From assembly GCA_934047225.1 (NCBI GenBank), contig OW203988.1:2604001-2668000 (forward strand): DNA of 64,000 nt, given 5' to 3'. The notes under the pieces are model-generated. The model was not told the DNA's origin, ran no database searches, and saw only the letters and a program-made list of their open reading frames with translations. Positions 22,386 to 33,559 of this stretch are shown piece after piece (the first letter of the stretch is position 1; the number at the start of each line of letters is the position of its first letter). The position numbers and the translations under genes were made by a program. This stretch comes from Ypsolopha sequella (lineage: Eukaryota > Arthropoda > Insecta > Lepidoptera > Ypsolophidae).

Positions 22386-24360
22386 CAAAAAAAATGATGA
22401 AGGAAAATGAAAATGATAAAGGGACTTAATCCTGGAACATGACAAGTGTGTGTGTAGTGTCAAGACACGATCAAAACCTTCCAACGGATAAACCGAAGGG
22501 ATTTGTCAGTTAGTTGGGTCTTCGTCAACTAGTCCAGGTTGCGCCAGGCGCGTATCTGGAGTAACAAGAGGTTATATCTCAATTTACGCTACTCGAAGAG
22601 AAGAATCCTTTCTTGCACCTTAAACAATGTTTTGTTTCTATAATCTCTTTTTCTTCTTCCAAGCGATCGATAAAAGCTCTTCTATAACAGTTCTTCGTAA
22701 ACCCAGTTTCCATTAAATCTAAAATACTGAACTAAGAGCATGGACTGAGAGCTGATGAGCTCAAAGGTCAGTTAACTTTATCGTTCCTTATTTCATAACC
22801 CTTCAGGTGTGGCCTGCCAGACCGATGATTTTGGCAAAAGAGTGCCTCAGGTTTATTGTCTTGAGAGCCAGTGAAGATAAAGTACCTGTTACCCGTAAGA
22901 ATGGAATATCCAAAACAATACTGGATCCTTGTGCGGTCGGCCACGTATTGGTTTAAGGGTGACGATGTGTGCTAGAACATCCACAGATTATATCTCGGTA
23001 GTTATCAGGTGTTAGCATAGTAAGTGGACTGGATTACTGCCCTTACGCTCTTGGCCATTCAAATTAAGATAACCCTTTGCAGATATCATCGTCTTCGGGT
23101 TATCTATCTTTGTTCTGTGGCTGTAGGTTTACTTAACTGGGGTCGATGTCTATACTATACCATTCTGCATTATGTGTTCGATAAAAGAAACAATGACACA
23201 TTTTATTTTCAAAATGGATACATATTACTCTGAACATTTTTCTTGTTCTTCCATTTTGTTTGACACAAAGTCAAGATTGATTGAATATCATGGCAGTACG
23301 TACTCATCAAACACACAAAGTTTTTGTTTGCTGGTAAAAAGAAGAATTTGAAGACGATATCTATTATTACACTTTTAAGTTTATTCAGTATCTAAAGCAA
23401 GCCTATTTATATTTTTTACTTGTGTATGGTATTAATAAAATTGATTTTATTTGTTGGATTTATTTTTGAGACGATAGAAATATGAATCATTTTTATCAAA
23501 AGATGAAATCAGATAAAAGTATTAATACCACAACAAAAATATTAATAAAGTATGCCCGTTTTTTGGTGGGAACAAATGCACTTGCTGCCGATTGTATTAA
23601 GAACGGTGTGAAATGTACAATAAGGTTGTTCAGTCATGTGTTACTTAAATAGGAATTTTGCATTAAAAATTGGTGTAAATTCACGAAACATCTTTTCAAA
23701 AGTCGTAAAAAAGTTAAAAAAATAACTGCTCAGATTATAAATTTTGTTGACAAAATATGGTTACCTATTTAAAAAATATAATAAATATATTATATTTTGC
23801 TTTTATAAGCTTTATTTATTTCTTTTCTTATTTCTTAGCATTAAAACAATAAAAAATATATATGATTCGATATATTTCAACTCTCGGTATGGGGCCGTCA
23901 TCATTCGACTGATATATCGAATAATATTTTTAATTGTTTTAGTGCTAATAAATAAAAATAAAAATATTTAAAATACAGTATCTTCTACTCGTATTATATA
24001 AATATGTGTTTGTGTTAAAACTTTTAACACAAACTTTTAACTTAAAAGTAAAGGCAGCCAATACAACTTATAATGAGATAAGTCAGTTGATCTCTTAACC
24101 GCATTCTTGAAGCGAACGTTCGAAAACCAAAAAAAAAGAGGGTGCAAAACATTTTTTTGACAAAAGTATAAATCTTAGTACATTGTTTATACGTAAGATC
24201 CCTAGAGAAAATATTAATAAATCAAATATATTTTTTTCAATACAAGGAGAGTCCGAATTTCTTCAAACGAATCCTAGATAAAATGGAGTTGGTCATGCTC
24301 TAGGCTCAGGTACAGTCTTAACCGATTGAGCTGAAATAGAGTCGTTCAGAGACGCGGTTC
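22386..24360. other. No gene seen
   Basis: AT-rich DNA. The ORFs at 23024-23233 and 23744-23971 are low-complexity and hydrophobic because of base composition, with no domain or plausible gene context. Confidence 0.45.
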
Positions 24361-24369
24361 GGCCTTCAG

Positions 24370-24506
24370 CCTCGCGAAACATACTATATACTAGGGGATT
24401 AAATCAGCTATCGAAGACCGCCAAAGACACATTAAAAATATTTACAGATTCGATACGACCACACAAAAACTTAATCAACGCGGGCGAAGCCGCGGGCAAA
24501 TTCTAG
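24370..24506 (+). mobile_element. Helitron 3' terminus (left limit unknown)
   Basis: The sequence CGCGGGCGAAGCCGCGGGC (24479-24497) forms a GC-rich hairpin about 6-9 nt before a terminal CTAG (24503-24506) followed by T. That is the rolling-circle transposon end structure. The same hairpin and CTAG occur on the minus strand at 62,331-62,360, next to Helitron helicase coding sequence. No coding part is visible here, so this is probably a nonautonomous copy. Confidence 0.6.
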
Positions 24507-25285
24507 TAAGAAATAAAAGACCCATCCCCAGACTTTCATTGAAAGTCTGTGGACCTTCCTCCTCCCCCAAAAGAAAAAATAAGATCTAGGTTAATTGACC
24601 CCTCCATAATAAATGAACAATCCCTCATAAGAAGCATTATCTATGCTTAGGGCGAAAAGAATTTGCACCTGATTTCCAGCTGAATAGACCCATTCTTTCA
24701 CATTATAAAACGATAATATTTATGTTTGCTCTTAGCTTATTAGTTCATTACTGACATAATATCTTGTGCCGACAATAGTTATCAATAACATAATCCGCTC
24801 ATCAGTTTGTCCACTGGCTGGCACCAAACAAGATTACTCCCTAATCGCACTTATTCCACGTAGTTGCTCGGCGACTAAGCCAGTAGTTATCGAGTTAAGA
24901 GCCCAAGATTTGGAGAATTGAGGGAAAAGATTTGCCCGGTCGTACACTTGAGGTGTCCTCGTTTGGACGCACGTGATGGGGTTGTGAAATGCGACGCCGT
25001 TTGTAAGGTCGTTTAGACTATTCGGCGTTCTTCGTGTATCATATAAGTGTCTATAATGGTCTGTAAATGTACTATTGCGTCTGAATTCCTGGAAATAAAA
25101 TTGCCACCATGTTTCATAAGCTGGTGACTTCAGAACTATCTATTTGTGTACCTTCTTCGAAGTCAGTTCAAATACCACTAACTCGTCACGAATTTTCCAA
25201 AACCACGTATACGTGCCTTCAGTATACTCTATGGTACTACCTGCTACTGTTTTCTTCTGTGGCGAAACAATAAGCTAGAACACTT

Positions 25286-25427
25286 GCCGTGTTACTACAA
25301 AACGGTGTTTAACTTTGGACAGTGTTTAAATCTGTTGTTGTCGCCTTTTCTTTCATATTGTTAAAGAGCGACAGCAACAGATTTAAACACTGTCTAAAGT
25401 TAAACACCGTTTTGTAGTTACACCGTT
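25286..25427. mobile_element. Fold-back (MITE-like) element, about 140 bp
   Basis: Two arms of about 60 bp are nearly perfect inverted repeats: ACTACAAAACGGTGTTTAAC then a stretch ending in TTTAAATCTGTTGTTGTCGC, and its mirror ending GTTAAACACCGTTTTGTAGT. A spacer of about 20 bp lies between. It forms a long hairpin typical of a MITE. No clear target duplication. Confidence 0.7.
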
Positions 25428-27799
25428 GAAATTTGGGAGCTGTCTTTGACGAAAAGATTTTACAGAATTAGAATTTGCTTGAATCAAGATTTAATAGGTC
25501 TTTTTTAATAATAAAACTTTTTACACAACAATATGTACAAGGTTAAATTAAATTATTTGGCGAAATTCAAAACATAATGTAGAAAATGTCCATATGAACA
25601 ACTTTTTCTATTAGGACTATGCAAAATTCTTATTTTTTTTTTTCAACTTTCCTTACTGGACCAGTCAGCTGATCGGGATGTATGGGAAGAAGTGGAAAAA
25701 AGTTACGAATTTCGCTTAGCTCCCATACAAATAGTTGTTTATATAGACTAGTACTACCTATGTTTTGAGTTTCGCCAACTAATATTATTTAACCTTATTA
25801 TCTTTTGTTCTCATAAAATTCTGAATAGCTATATTCTATACAGAATTTTTCATATTACTCTGGATCTGTACAAGTAATTACTGTAAAATTATATATTTTT
25901 ACGATCTACTTTGTATCTATAGTTTGATACCCATATTGTATTTAACTTTTTTCTTTTTTTACTGCGCTATATTTTTTGAGCAAATTAATGCTATTTTTAT
26001 ACCAAATTTCAAATGTTGTACGGACGGATAACAGAGTCTCACAATAATGGTTCATTTTTTACCCTATAGGTACTACGGAATCCTACAAAATCCAAGTGGC
26101 GTAAATGGCGTTTAATTTTGTTTCTGTTTTGGTTCCTATGTTCTAAAAGGTTCTCTAACGGATGCCTCTTCAAGCTTAGTGAGCGGAGTTTAATAAAACC
26201 AACTTATTTTTACTCTGGGAACAGACCACGCATATCTTAAGGCGACGGCGTAGAGAGTAAATTCGGTTGCACAAGTCTGTTTGAAGTGTAAACAGGCTGG
26301 TTTTAGTATAGTTCGCCGTAGCTAGCCTCTTCTGTCGACAGTTTTGTAGCAAGTCGCCTCTTAAATACAAATACGGACTTCGAGGGTCTTTGTGAGTTTA
26401 CTCATTTTGTTTTCGAAAATTTCAGTTACTTACGTGTATTTTTATCTTGTATATAATAAACGGAACGTCTGTGTCTGTATTTTCGAATTACAAAACCGAT
26501 TTTGAAGCCGTTTTCACTATAACATAAAGAGATTCGTAAGGCGAAGTGTTTCTTTTCTGTGTATTTCATGAAATACACGAAAAATTTTAATAAATTTCTG
26601 GTATATGCATTTTGACTATTATAATCTAGGGTTTTGAAATTGGAAAACATGTTTGGATAAATTTTCCTCGATAGAAATAATTGTTGAAATGTGGTCTTCA
26701 AACACACTTTTTCTCCTCGTTTGACGAATAGGAACCATATACAGAACTCAAATATATTTTTATTAGGTGTGTTTCAACAATATCTAAAGATTTGATATTT
26801 GAAATTTTGCTAGCTATTTTAGTTTTTTTTAATAAAAATATAAAACTAACTTTTTTCCCTTTTGCCCTGAATCCGCCCCTCTCGCACTGCGCGATTTTTC
26901 GCTTGGAGTGACAGTGACAAAAATAAAATTCGCATAGCCTCTTAAAGAAAGTTAAGATTTCATACACAAGCTGGAAAGTTGAGATGGGGCATAAAGGGAA
27001 CCTACCAGAACCGTTGCAGCTACAATTAAATGTTTAGGAGTCTAACTTATATAATATGTTGGTTCTGCATTCACAGATTTTGAAAAAGTGTTCAGTCATT
27101 GAGAAAACGGCAATTTTTTACATACTATTTAAGCATAATAAAAGGATAACAAAGAAACTTTATTCAGCTACAAGAAAACTTACTTAAGAATTTCGAAAAA
27201 CAAGAGAAGTTGAAGGTAGATATTATTCTATTCAGCGCAGGCGGAGCAAAAAGCTAAACATAGAGAAAATGTCGAATTACTTTTTATTAGAAAACTAAAC
27301 ACAGACGAGGTGGTTAAAGACGATTGAACAAAGAATCGGAAAAATATTTTCAGTCTCTGTAAAGCCTTTTCGCTGATTGAGCAACCTTCAACACCTCATT
27401 ATGCCTGAATATTATCATCGGAAAGGCGACCGAACCCACTAAATTTGAATTTCCGTACCGAACCATAAAGATGGCTACCAAAAGAACGAACGAGGGACAG
27501 AAAATGTTATTCAGAATAAAAATGTGACGGACGAATTCCGCTACTTACATATTTTTGAACCATCAAAAGGAATGGGAGGTTCGGAATAATTTCAAATTTG
27601 GAATACGCTTTGGTTCGAATACCTTTTGTGCAATCAATATTCAATGTTGCCAGCACTAGTATACGAACTCCTTGTAGCTTGTTCGCTGCCAAGGTGGAAC
27701 TGGATTTGTTTGAATAAATATTTTCTATTTTCATATTTTGCAGTTTCAATAAATCTCAAGTTTTCAAAGTAACATGACGATGCACTCCACGGAAGTAGC
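25428..27799. other. No gene seen
   Basis: AT-rich intergenic DNA, including the decayed repeat words ACGGACGGATAACAGAGTCTC and GTACTACGGAATCC near 26020-26090. ORFs at 26426-26707, 26698-26967 and 27507-27749 have no recognisable domain. Confidence 0.45.
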
Positions 27800-28030
27800 A
27801 GCAGAGTAAGGGCATGAATCCACCAGGGGGTGTCATAGGTGTCTCCGAATATGGTCTGTGAAATGTAAATGTATGTGAAACAGTCGATTATTACATCCCA
27901 GCGTTATTACGTCCCTATCGTTGTAATTTTGGCACAGATATGGACGCACACGTGCTTTTTGAAGAACGCAGACTGAAAAAGAATGTGACCCTACGGGATT
28001 TGAACCCGCGACCTCCAGATTAGTAGAAAA
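27800..28030 (-). mobile_element. tRNA-derived SINE copy
   Basis: On the minus strand the B-box-like GGTTCAAATCCCGTAGGG (near 27990-28008) is followed by a body with CGTGTGCGTCCATATC and a terminal part with TTTCACAGACCATATTCGG. The organisation matches the plus-strand SINE at 52,700-52,945. Confidence 0.6.
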
Positions 28031-29860
28031 AATAATAATCATGTAATTTAAAGAAAAATCGACGATGAACGTTTTTCTTTGTGCGCTTTTGTATGATTGC
28101 TTACTCCTTTTGCTGTTATGAATCCTGTCAAATATCAGTTTGCTGTAAGAAATCTCCTTTTAGAGATAAGCTTGTCAATGTAGTATATAACTGTTATTTT
28201 ATAAATATTTTTCGTTGGGCGAAAAATAAAAATTCTACAATACTCATATTACAAAGCAACTAACGCCACCTATTTTTAAATCACCTTACTTCATAAAACT
28301 CTGCTGTTTTAAATTCTATCGGCCCTTTACGCTGGGCTTTTATGCCTTTATCAACACTAGCACCATCTATACAAAATTTGTCAAACGAACAAAGCCGCAA
28401 CACAAAGCCGCTAGGGCTGCCAGGCCAGTATATATGGTGTACTCTCCCAACACTTACACCTTGTAGTATTAAGTTTAACCTATAGATGGCATTGGTAGTT
28501 CTAAATCACATCAAATTTGACTAGGGTTGGCATCTCTGGAAAACCAAGATTTAATGGTGCAAATACCAGGAAATTTTGGTATAAAAACAGGACGCAGCAT
28601 AAGAGCAGTAGCAGTAGTAATTTAAGAGAGATTATTTAGATAACTATTAAAGAAATAAAGAAAACAGGATCAGTGAAACTTAACTTTTGCCATTATCTAC
28701 GAGTCGTCGATCCGTTTCGAGGAGCTTTCTATTAGACGGATATGCATATTCTTTATAATATGAAAAAAGTGATGTCTTTCATTTGAACCTCAGTGACGTC
28801 ATGATCACACATTTTAATACGAAAAAATATATTTCATGAAATATTCAACGTCACATCCTGTAAATAATAAAATACTTATAAAATAGGTATAAAAGCACGA
28901 AAAAGGTAACATTGAAATTACATTATGTATCTAAATAGATCTTTTTATTTATTCGAAAAAGCAGACAAAACTGGCACAATTGAAGTTTAAAAGAACGACC
29001 GAATCAATGTTTAATTAATTTAAGAAAATAGGTAACTTTAGTCTTTTTAACGTTTTGTTGATGAAACTTAAGGTTTCCGGCTGTAGTGGTCCGTGAATTT
29101 TAAAACACAGTAAATACCTATTTTAGTAGGACTGTTTAAAAAAACAATTCAGAACTCCCTAGAACACCCCAAAAATCAGGATATGCTAATATTAATGACA
29201 TAAGAAAACAGCATGGTTGGCAACTCTACATTTGATTGGTAGAAAACCAAACAAGCAATAAAAAATTCTAGAGACAGCTAAAAATTTAACTAAGTAAGGT
29301 TTTCATTGTAATTCTTTAGAACGTGGACAATTATTTCGCACCGATAACAATTTGGAAGAATTATCGTTAAAAATCAATCATTTGGACAGATGCGTTAATC
29401 AAGGGAAAGCCAAAGTTAATCTGTTAATTGCTAGTGACCTAAATTAGAATAATATTCCTTTGAGTAACAAATAATGTAATTATTTAAATAATGAGTAACA
29501 AGTATGAAATGAAATTTTATTTGTACTGTTTTAGAAACCAATTTACAAAACGAATATTTTTGCAGAATCTTTTTGCAGAAACAAATTATCTTTTGTGCAG
29601 AATAAAGACACTTTATACATCGGTATTTTTGGAAAAATACATAATAGTATATTAAGCTCATGCGTGATATTGAAGCGATCAAGTACAAACAAACCACCTT
29701 GATACCATAACTCGATATCCTATTAACACAATACACACACAGCTTCGTGATTGAAATATAATATTTAGACTCCATTGATCATCGAACGATGACTTGATTA
29801 TTAAATAAAGATGCCATCAACTTCCCTTATGACTCTTTTGAGAGTCTTTAGTCTTCACAC
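28031..29860. other. No gene seen; upstream of unc-5
   Basis: AT-rich DNA with no recognisable coding region. Distal regulatory elements of unc-5 could lie here, but nothing in the bases singles them out. The ORF at 29431-29775 is compositional. Confidence 0.4.
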
Positions 29861-30062
29861 CAATCACTAAACGTAGACCGCTTTAGTGTTGGATAAGCTG
29901 TCAGAGATACCACACGCTTGCGCGGTCTTTGTTGTTCGAACCACGTGCATCGCTGTCACGAAAGTATCAAAAAAGAAAGTACTTTTTTCGTAGTTTAGAT
30001 TTTTTGCAGTGTTGTAAATGTAGAGGCAAAGTGTCGTTGCAGTGGTTGATAGTGTGAAAGTG
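29861..30062 (+). promoter_or_regulatory. Putative unc-5 5' UTR and promoter region
   Basis: A modestly GC-richer stretch precedes the signal-peptide exon. Two possible acceptors (TTTTTTGCAG at about 30010 and GTCGTTGCAG at about 30046) mean the coding exon could be the 3' part of a spliced 5' UTR. I cannot place a transcription start. Confidence 0.3.
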
Positions 30063-30141
30063 ATGCGTTTAGAAATAAGCAGTTTACAATGGATTGTATT
30101 ATTGACTATGGTCATGCATGTTGGGATTGTAAAGAATACAG
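30063..30141 (+). CDS. unc-5: unc-5 exon 1: start and signal peptide
   Basis: ATG at 30063 opens MRLEISSLQ, then the hydrophobic core WIVLLTMVMHVGIV, a good secretion signal for a type I receptor. The exon ends ACA-G|GTAAAT, phase 1. Its phase joins correctly to the Ig exon at 30608, which is why this ATG is chosen over the internal TTG at 30646. Confidence 0.75.
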
Positions 30142-33100
30142 GTAAATGTTCTACAATATTGATAATGTAACTTCATCAAAATGAAGTCTTATTCGAATTA
30201 AATTGGAAGTTTATGGTGAAATTTTGACTTTTTCGATAAACATAAATTATACAAGTACATGTCTAACAAGACTTTATGTTCACACAGTAAAAATATTTTT
30301 GCGAGCTTTATCGTTGCTAAAAGACAAAAGAAGTATTAAAAAAAAAACAATGATTTACTCCAAAAATATGGAAGCTTATATAGTACACTACATATAGTTA
30401 TGTAATATGAAAAAATTTAAATGTTATTTGGCACCTAGTACAAACTACCACATTTAATACTGAATTTTTAACTACTTATAATCTAACATCTAAAATTAAC
30501 TTTTCGAGTAAAGACAGAGATATTAATTATATTGAAACTGTAGCTAGGTATGTTTATAACACATAACATTATAAAAGACGAAAAAAAGTTTATGATTTAA
30601 TTTGCAGAAACAAACCACGACTACGAAGCAGAAAACAGAAAAGAATTGAGACCCGAATACATCCATCCTGACGGTTTCGAAAATATGGACCCCTACCTCA
30701 AAGACTTCCAACCAAAAGATCAAGATATTGAAGATGAAGAAGATGAGGACTATCTCCCATTACCGGACAACCACGAGACCATTGAAGGCCTTCCAATATT
30801 CCTTATTGAACCTAAAAGCTCTTACGTTCTCAAAAATAAGCCAGCGTCTTTGCTCTGCAGAGCTGCGAATGCCTTACAAGTTTACTTCAAATGCAATGGA
30901 GTAAGAATTGATACCACAGCACAGTTTGAGCATGTAGATCCTCAGAATGGAGTTAGGGTAATAGAATCGGAGCTTAATGTTACAAGGGATGCACTAGATG
31001 AATATTTTGGAGGGAGATACAAATGTGAATGTTTTGCGTGGAATAGCAAAGGTCATATCAGAAGTCAGGAGGTTTTTGTGGAACTCGCATGTAAGTATAT
31101 TCATATTTTGTTGAAGATTTTTGGTGTTTTGATTTTGCAGCGTTGATTTATAAATTTTACGTCACAAATTGAATAGCAACGTCACAGATAATATCAACAT
31201 GCTACTTTATAGGTTCATTCTACTCATAATAGTTTGAGGGCTAATTAATATTGTAAAAAAACGGTCAAGTGTTAATAGGACTCGCACCCTAAGGGTTCCG
31301 TACCATTTATATAAGTAAGTATTCTTAAATAAATAATTGAAATAGAAATGACAAATTTACAAAATTGCACAATTTACACAATTACAAACTTATGAACCTA
31401 CAAAATGTATAAAAACAAATCTACTCAATTATGTTGGTTGAGTATCCAGGGACGTAACCCTAAAACTACATTATAAATCGGCTTTTTCAGTATTTGTTGC
31501 TTAAATACAGATATGGTACACAATATACAGAAATAATAAATTCCTACCTATTTTGGTCGTTGAGATAGACTCCATAACAAAAATGGTCTAAAAATGACAA
31601 CTTTGACAGCCCCTATTTCTTTATATTTGAAGATAAAACAATTAAAAATTAATTTTTACTTACCTCAATGAGTTCTAGACCAGAGGTCCCCAACCTTTTA
31701 TCACACGCGCCTCACCCAGCTTTATTATAAAATCATGACACCTCCTCTTTCCCTGTTACCCAAGTAGCACCTAAGCGGTATAATAAGCGCTACAAAAGCC
31801 GCTTAACAGATATTTATAACGGCTTAAACATCATAAGCAAGCGCTATAGTGGCGAAAGAGAACTTCTCAATCACTTCTATAACACCGAAAAGGGCCCACT
31901 TTATACGGGCCTTAACGGCACAAAGGCGCGTGAAAAGTGATTGTAGGACCCAAAAGATATATAATAAGTTCTTCTACCGCCTTTATAGAATTTTCACACA
32001 TACAAAGGCGCGTGAAAAGTGATTGTAGGAGTTGAAAGATATACAATAAGTTTTTGTACCACCTTAATAGAATATGCACATATACAAAGGTGCGTGAAAA
32101 GCGATTGTAGGAGGTAAAAGAAATACAATAAGGTCTTGTACCACCTTAATAGAATTTAAACATGATTGCGACGTGACTGTAACACTGAAATAAATCTCAA
32201 ATGTTTTTTTATTACATTTACAATAGCATGAGTAAAAGGAATATATGTTCTTAGATTATTTAAAAGTGATCGGATAAATGTCAATAATGGACGAATAAGT
32301 ATAGGTAATTAATTGGAATGAATTTTCACTCACATACGTAAAATACTAGTGCGAGCATCAGGTTACTGACAAAATATACATTCATTTAGCTCAATATTTC
32401 ATGCGCTTGTGAAACTCGTGGAATTTTTAGTCATTTATTATTCAAGTGCAATATTTTTTTTTAGGTTAACTTGTTATTTCTTCTCGAATGAGGCATTAGG
32501 ACTTTTTGTGATTTTATTACAGCATTACATGTTAAATGGGTATGTTTATTTTTTAAATTATGGCCTGAAGTACGAGAAGTGATTGATTTTTCGACATGAT
32601 TAATCTCTTTATCAAATACTGTAATGGCGGCTTGCTACAACTGGCTTAGACGTTTACTATATCCATTTGAACGGTTTAAGAAGTAGAATGGCACTAGTGA
32701 TCACTATTACAACGCTTTGGGATCAACAATCACCGTACTATGAAGTATTTTTACTCTTTTTGGGGTACAGTAGCGCTTGAATTCTTCTTTTTAGCCCTTA
32801 AACAGTTACTATGGAGTGCAAGATATTACATTGTACAACGTTGTCGTTGACGATGACAATGACGATGACGGTGACGATGACGATGACGATGACGTTGAAA
32901 GTGACGGTGACGGTGACGATGACGATTACGTAAACGATGACGTTGACGTTGACGATGACGATGACGTTAACAATGACGGTGACGGTGACGGTGACGATGA
33001 CGGTAAGGTTGACGGTGACGGTGACGATGACGATGACCATGGCGATGACGTTGACGATGACGATGACGTTGTCGATGACGATGTCGATGATGCTGACGAT

Positions 33101-33528
33101 GATGACGACGCTCACGATGACGATGACTATGACGATGACGGTAAGGTTGACGGTGACGATCACGATGACGATGACCATGACGATGACGTTAACGATGACG
33201 ATGACGATGACGATGACGTTGACGATGTCGATGACGGTGACGGTGACGATGACGGTAAGGTTGACGGTGGCGGTGACGGTGACGTTGACGATGACGATAT
33301 CGATGACGTTAACGATGACGTTGACGATGAAGATGACGATGACGATGAAAATGACGTTGACGATGACGATGACCATGACGGTGACGATAACGATCACGGC
33401 GACGGTTACGATGACGGTGACGGTGATGGTGACTACAACGATGAAGTTAACGATCACCGTCAATGTCATCTCATCGTCATCGTCATCGTCAGCTTAATCG
33501 TCATCGTCCTTTTCTTCGTCATCTTAAA

Positions 33529-33559
<31 letters not shown>

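Noticed and set aside
30646..31146. Single-exon gene starting at 30646
   Set aside because: The first codon is TTG and the frame runs through a GTAAGT donor into intron. It is exon 2 of unc-5, entered from an acceptor at 30608.
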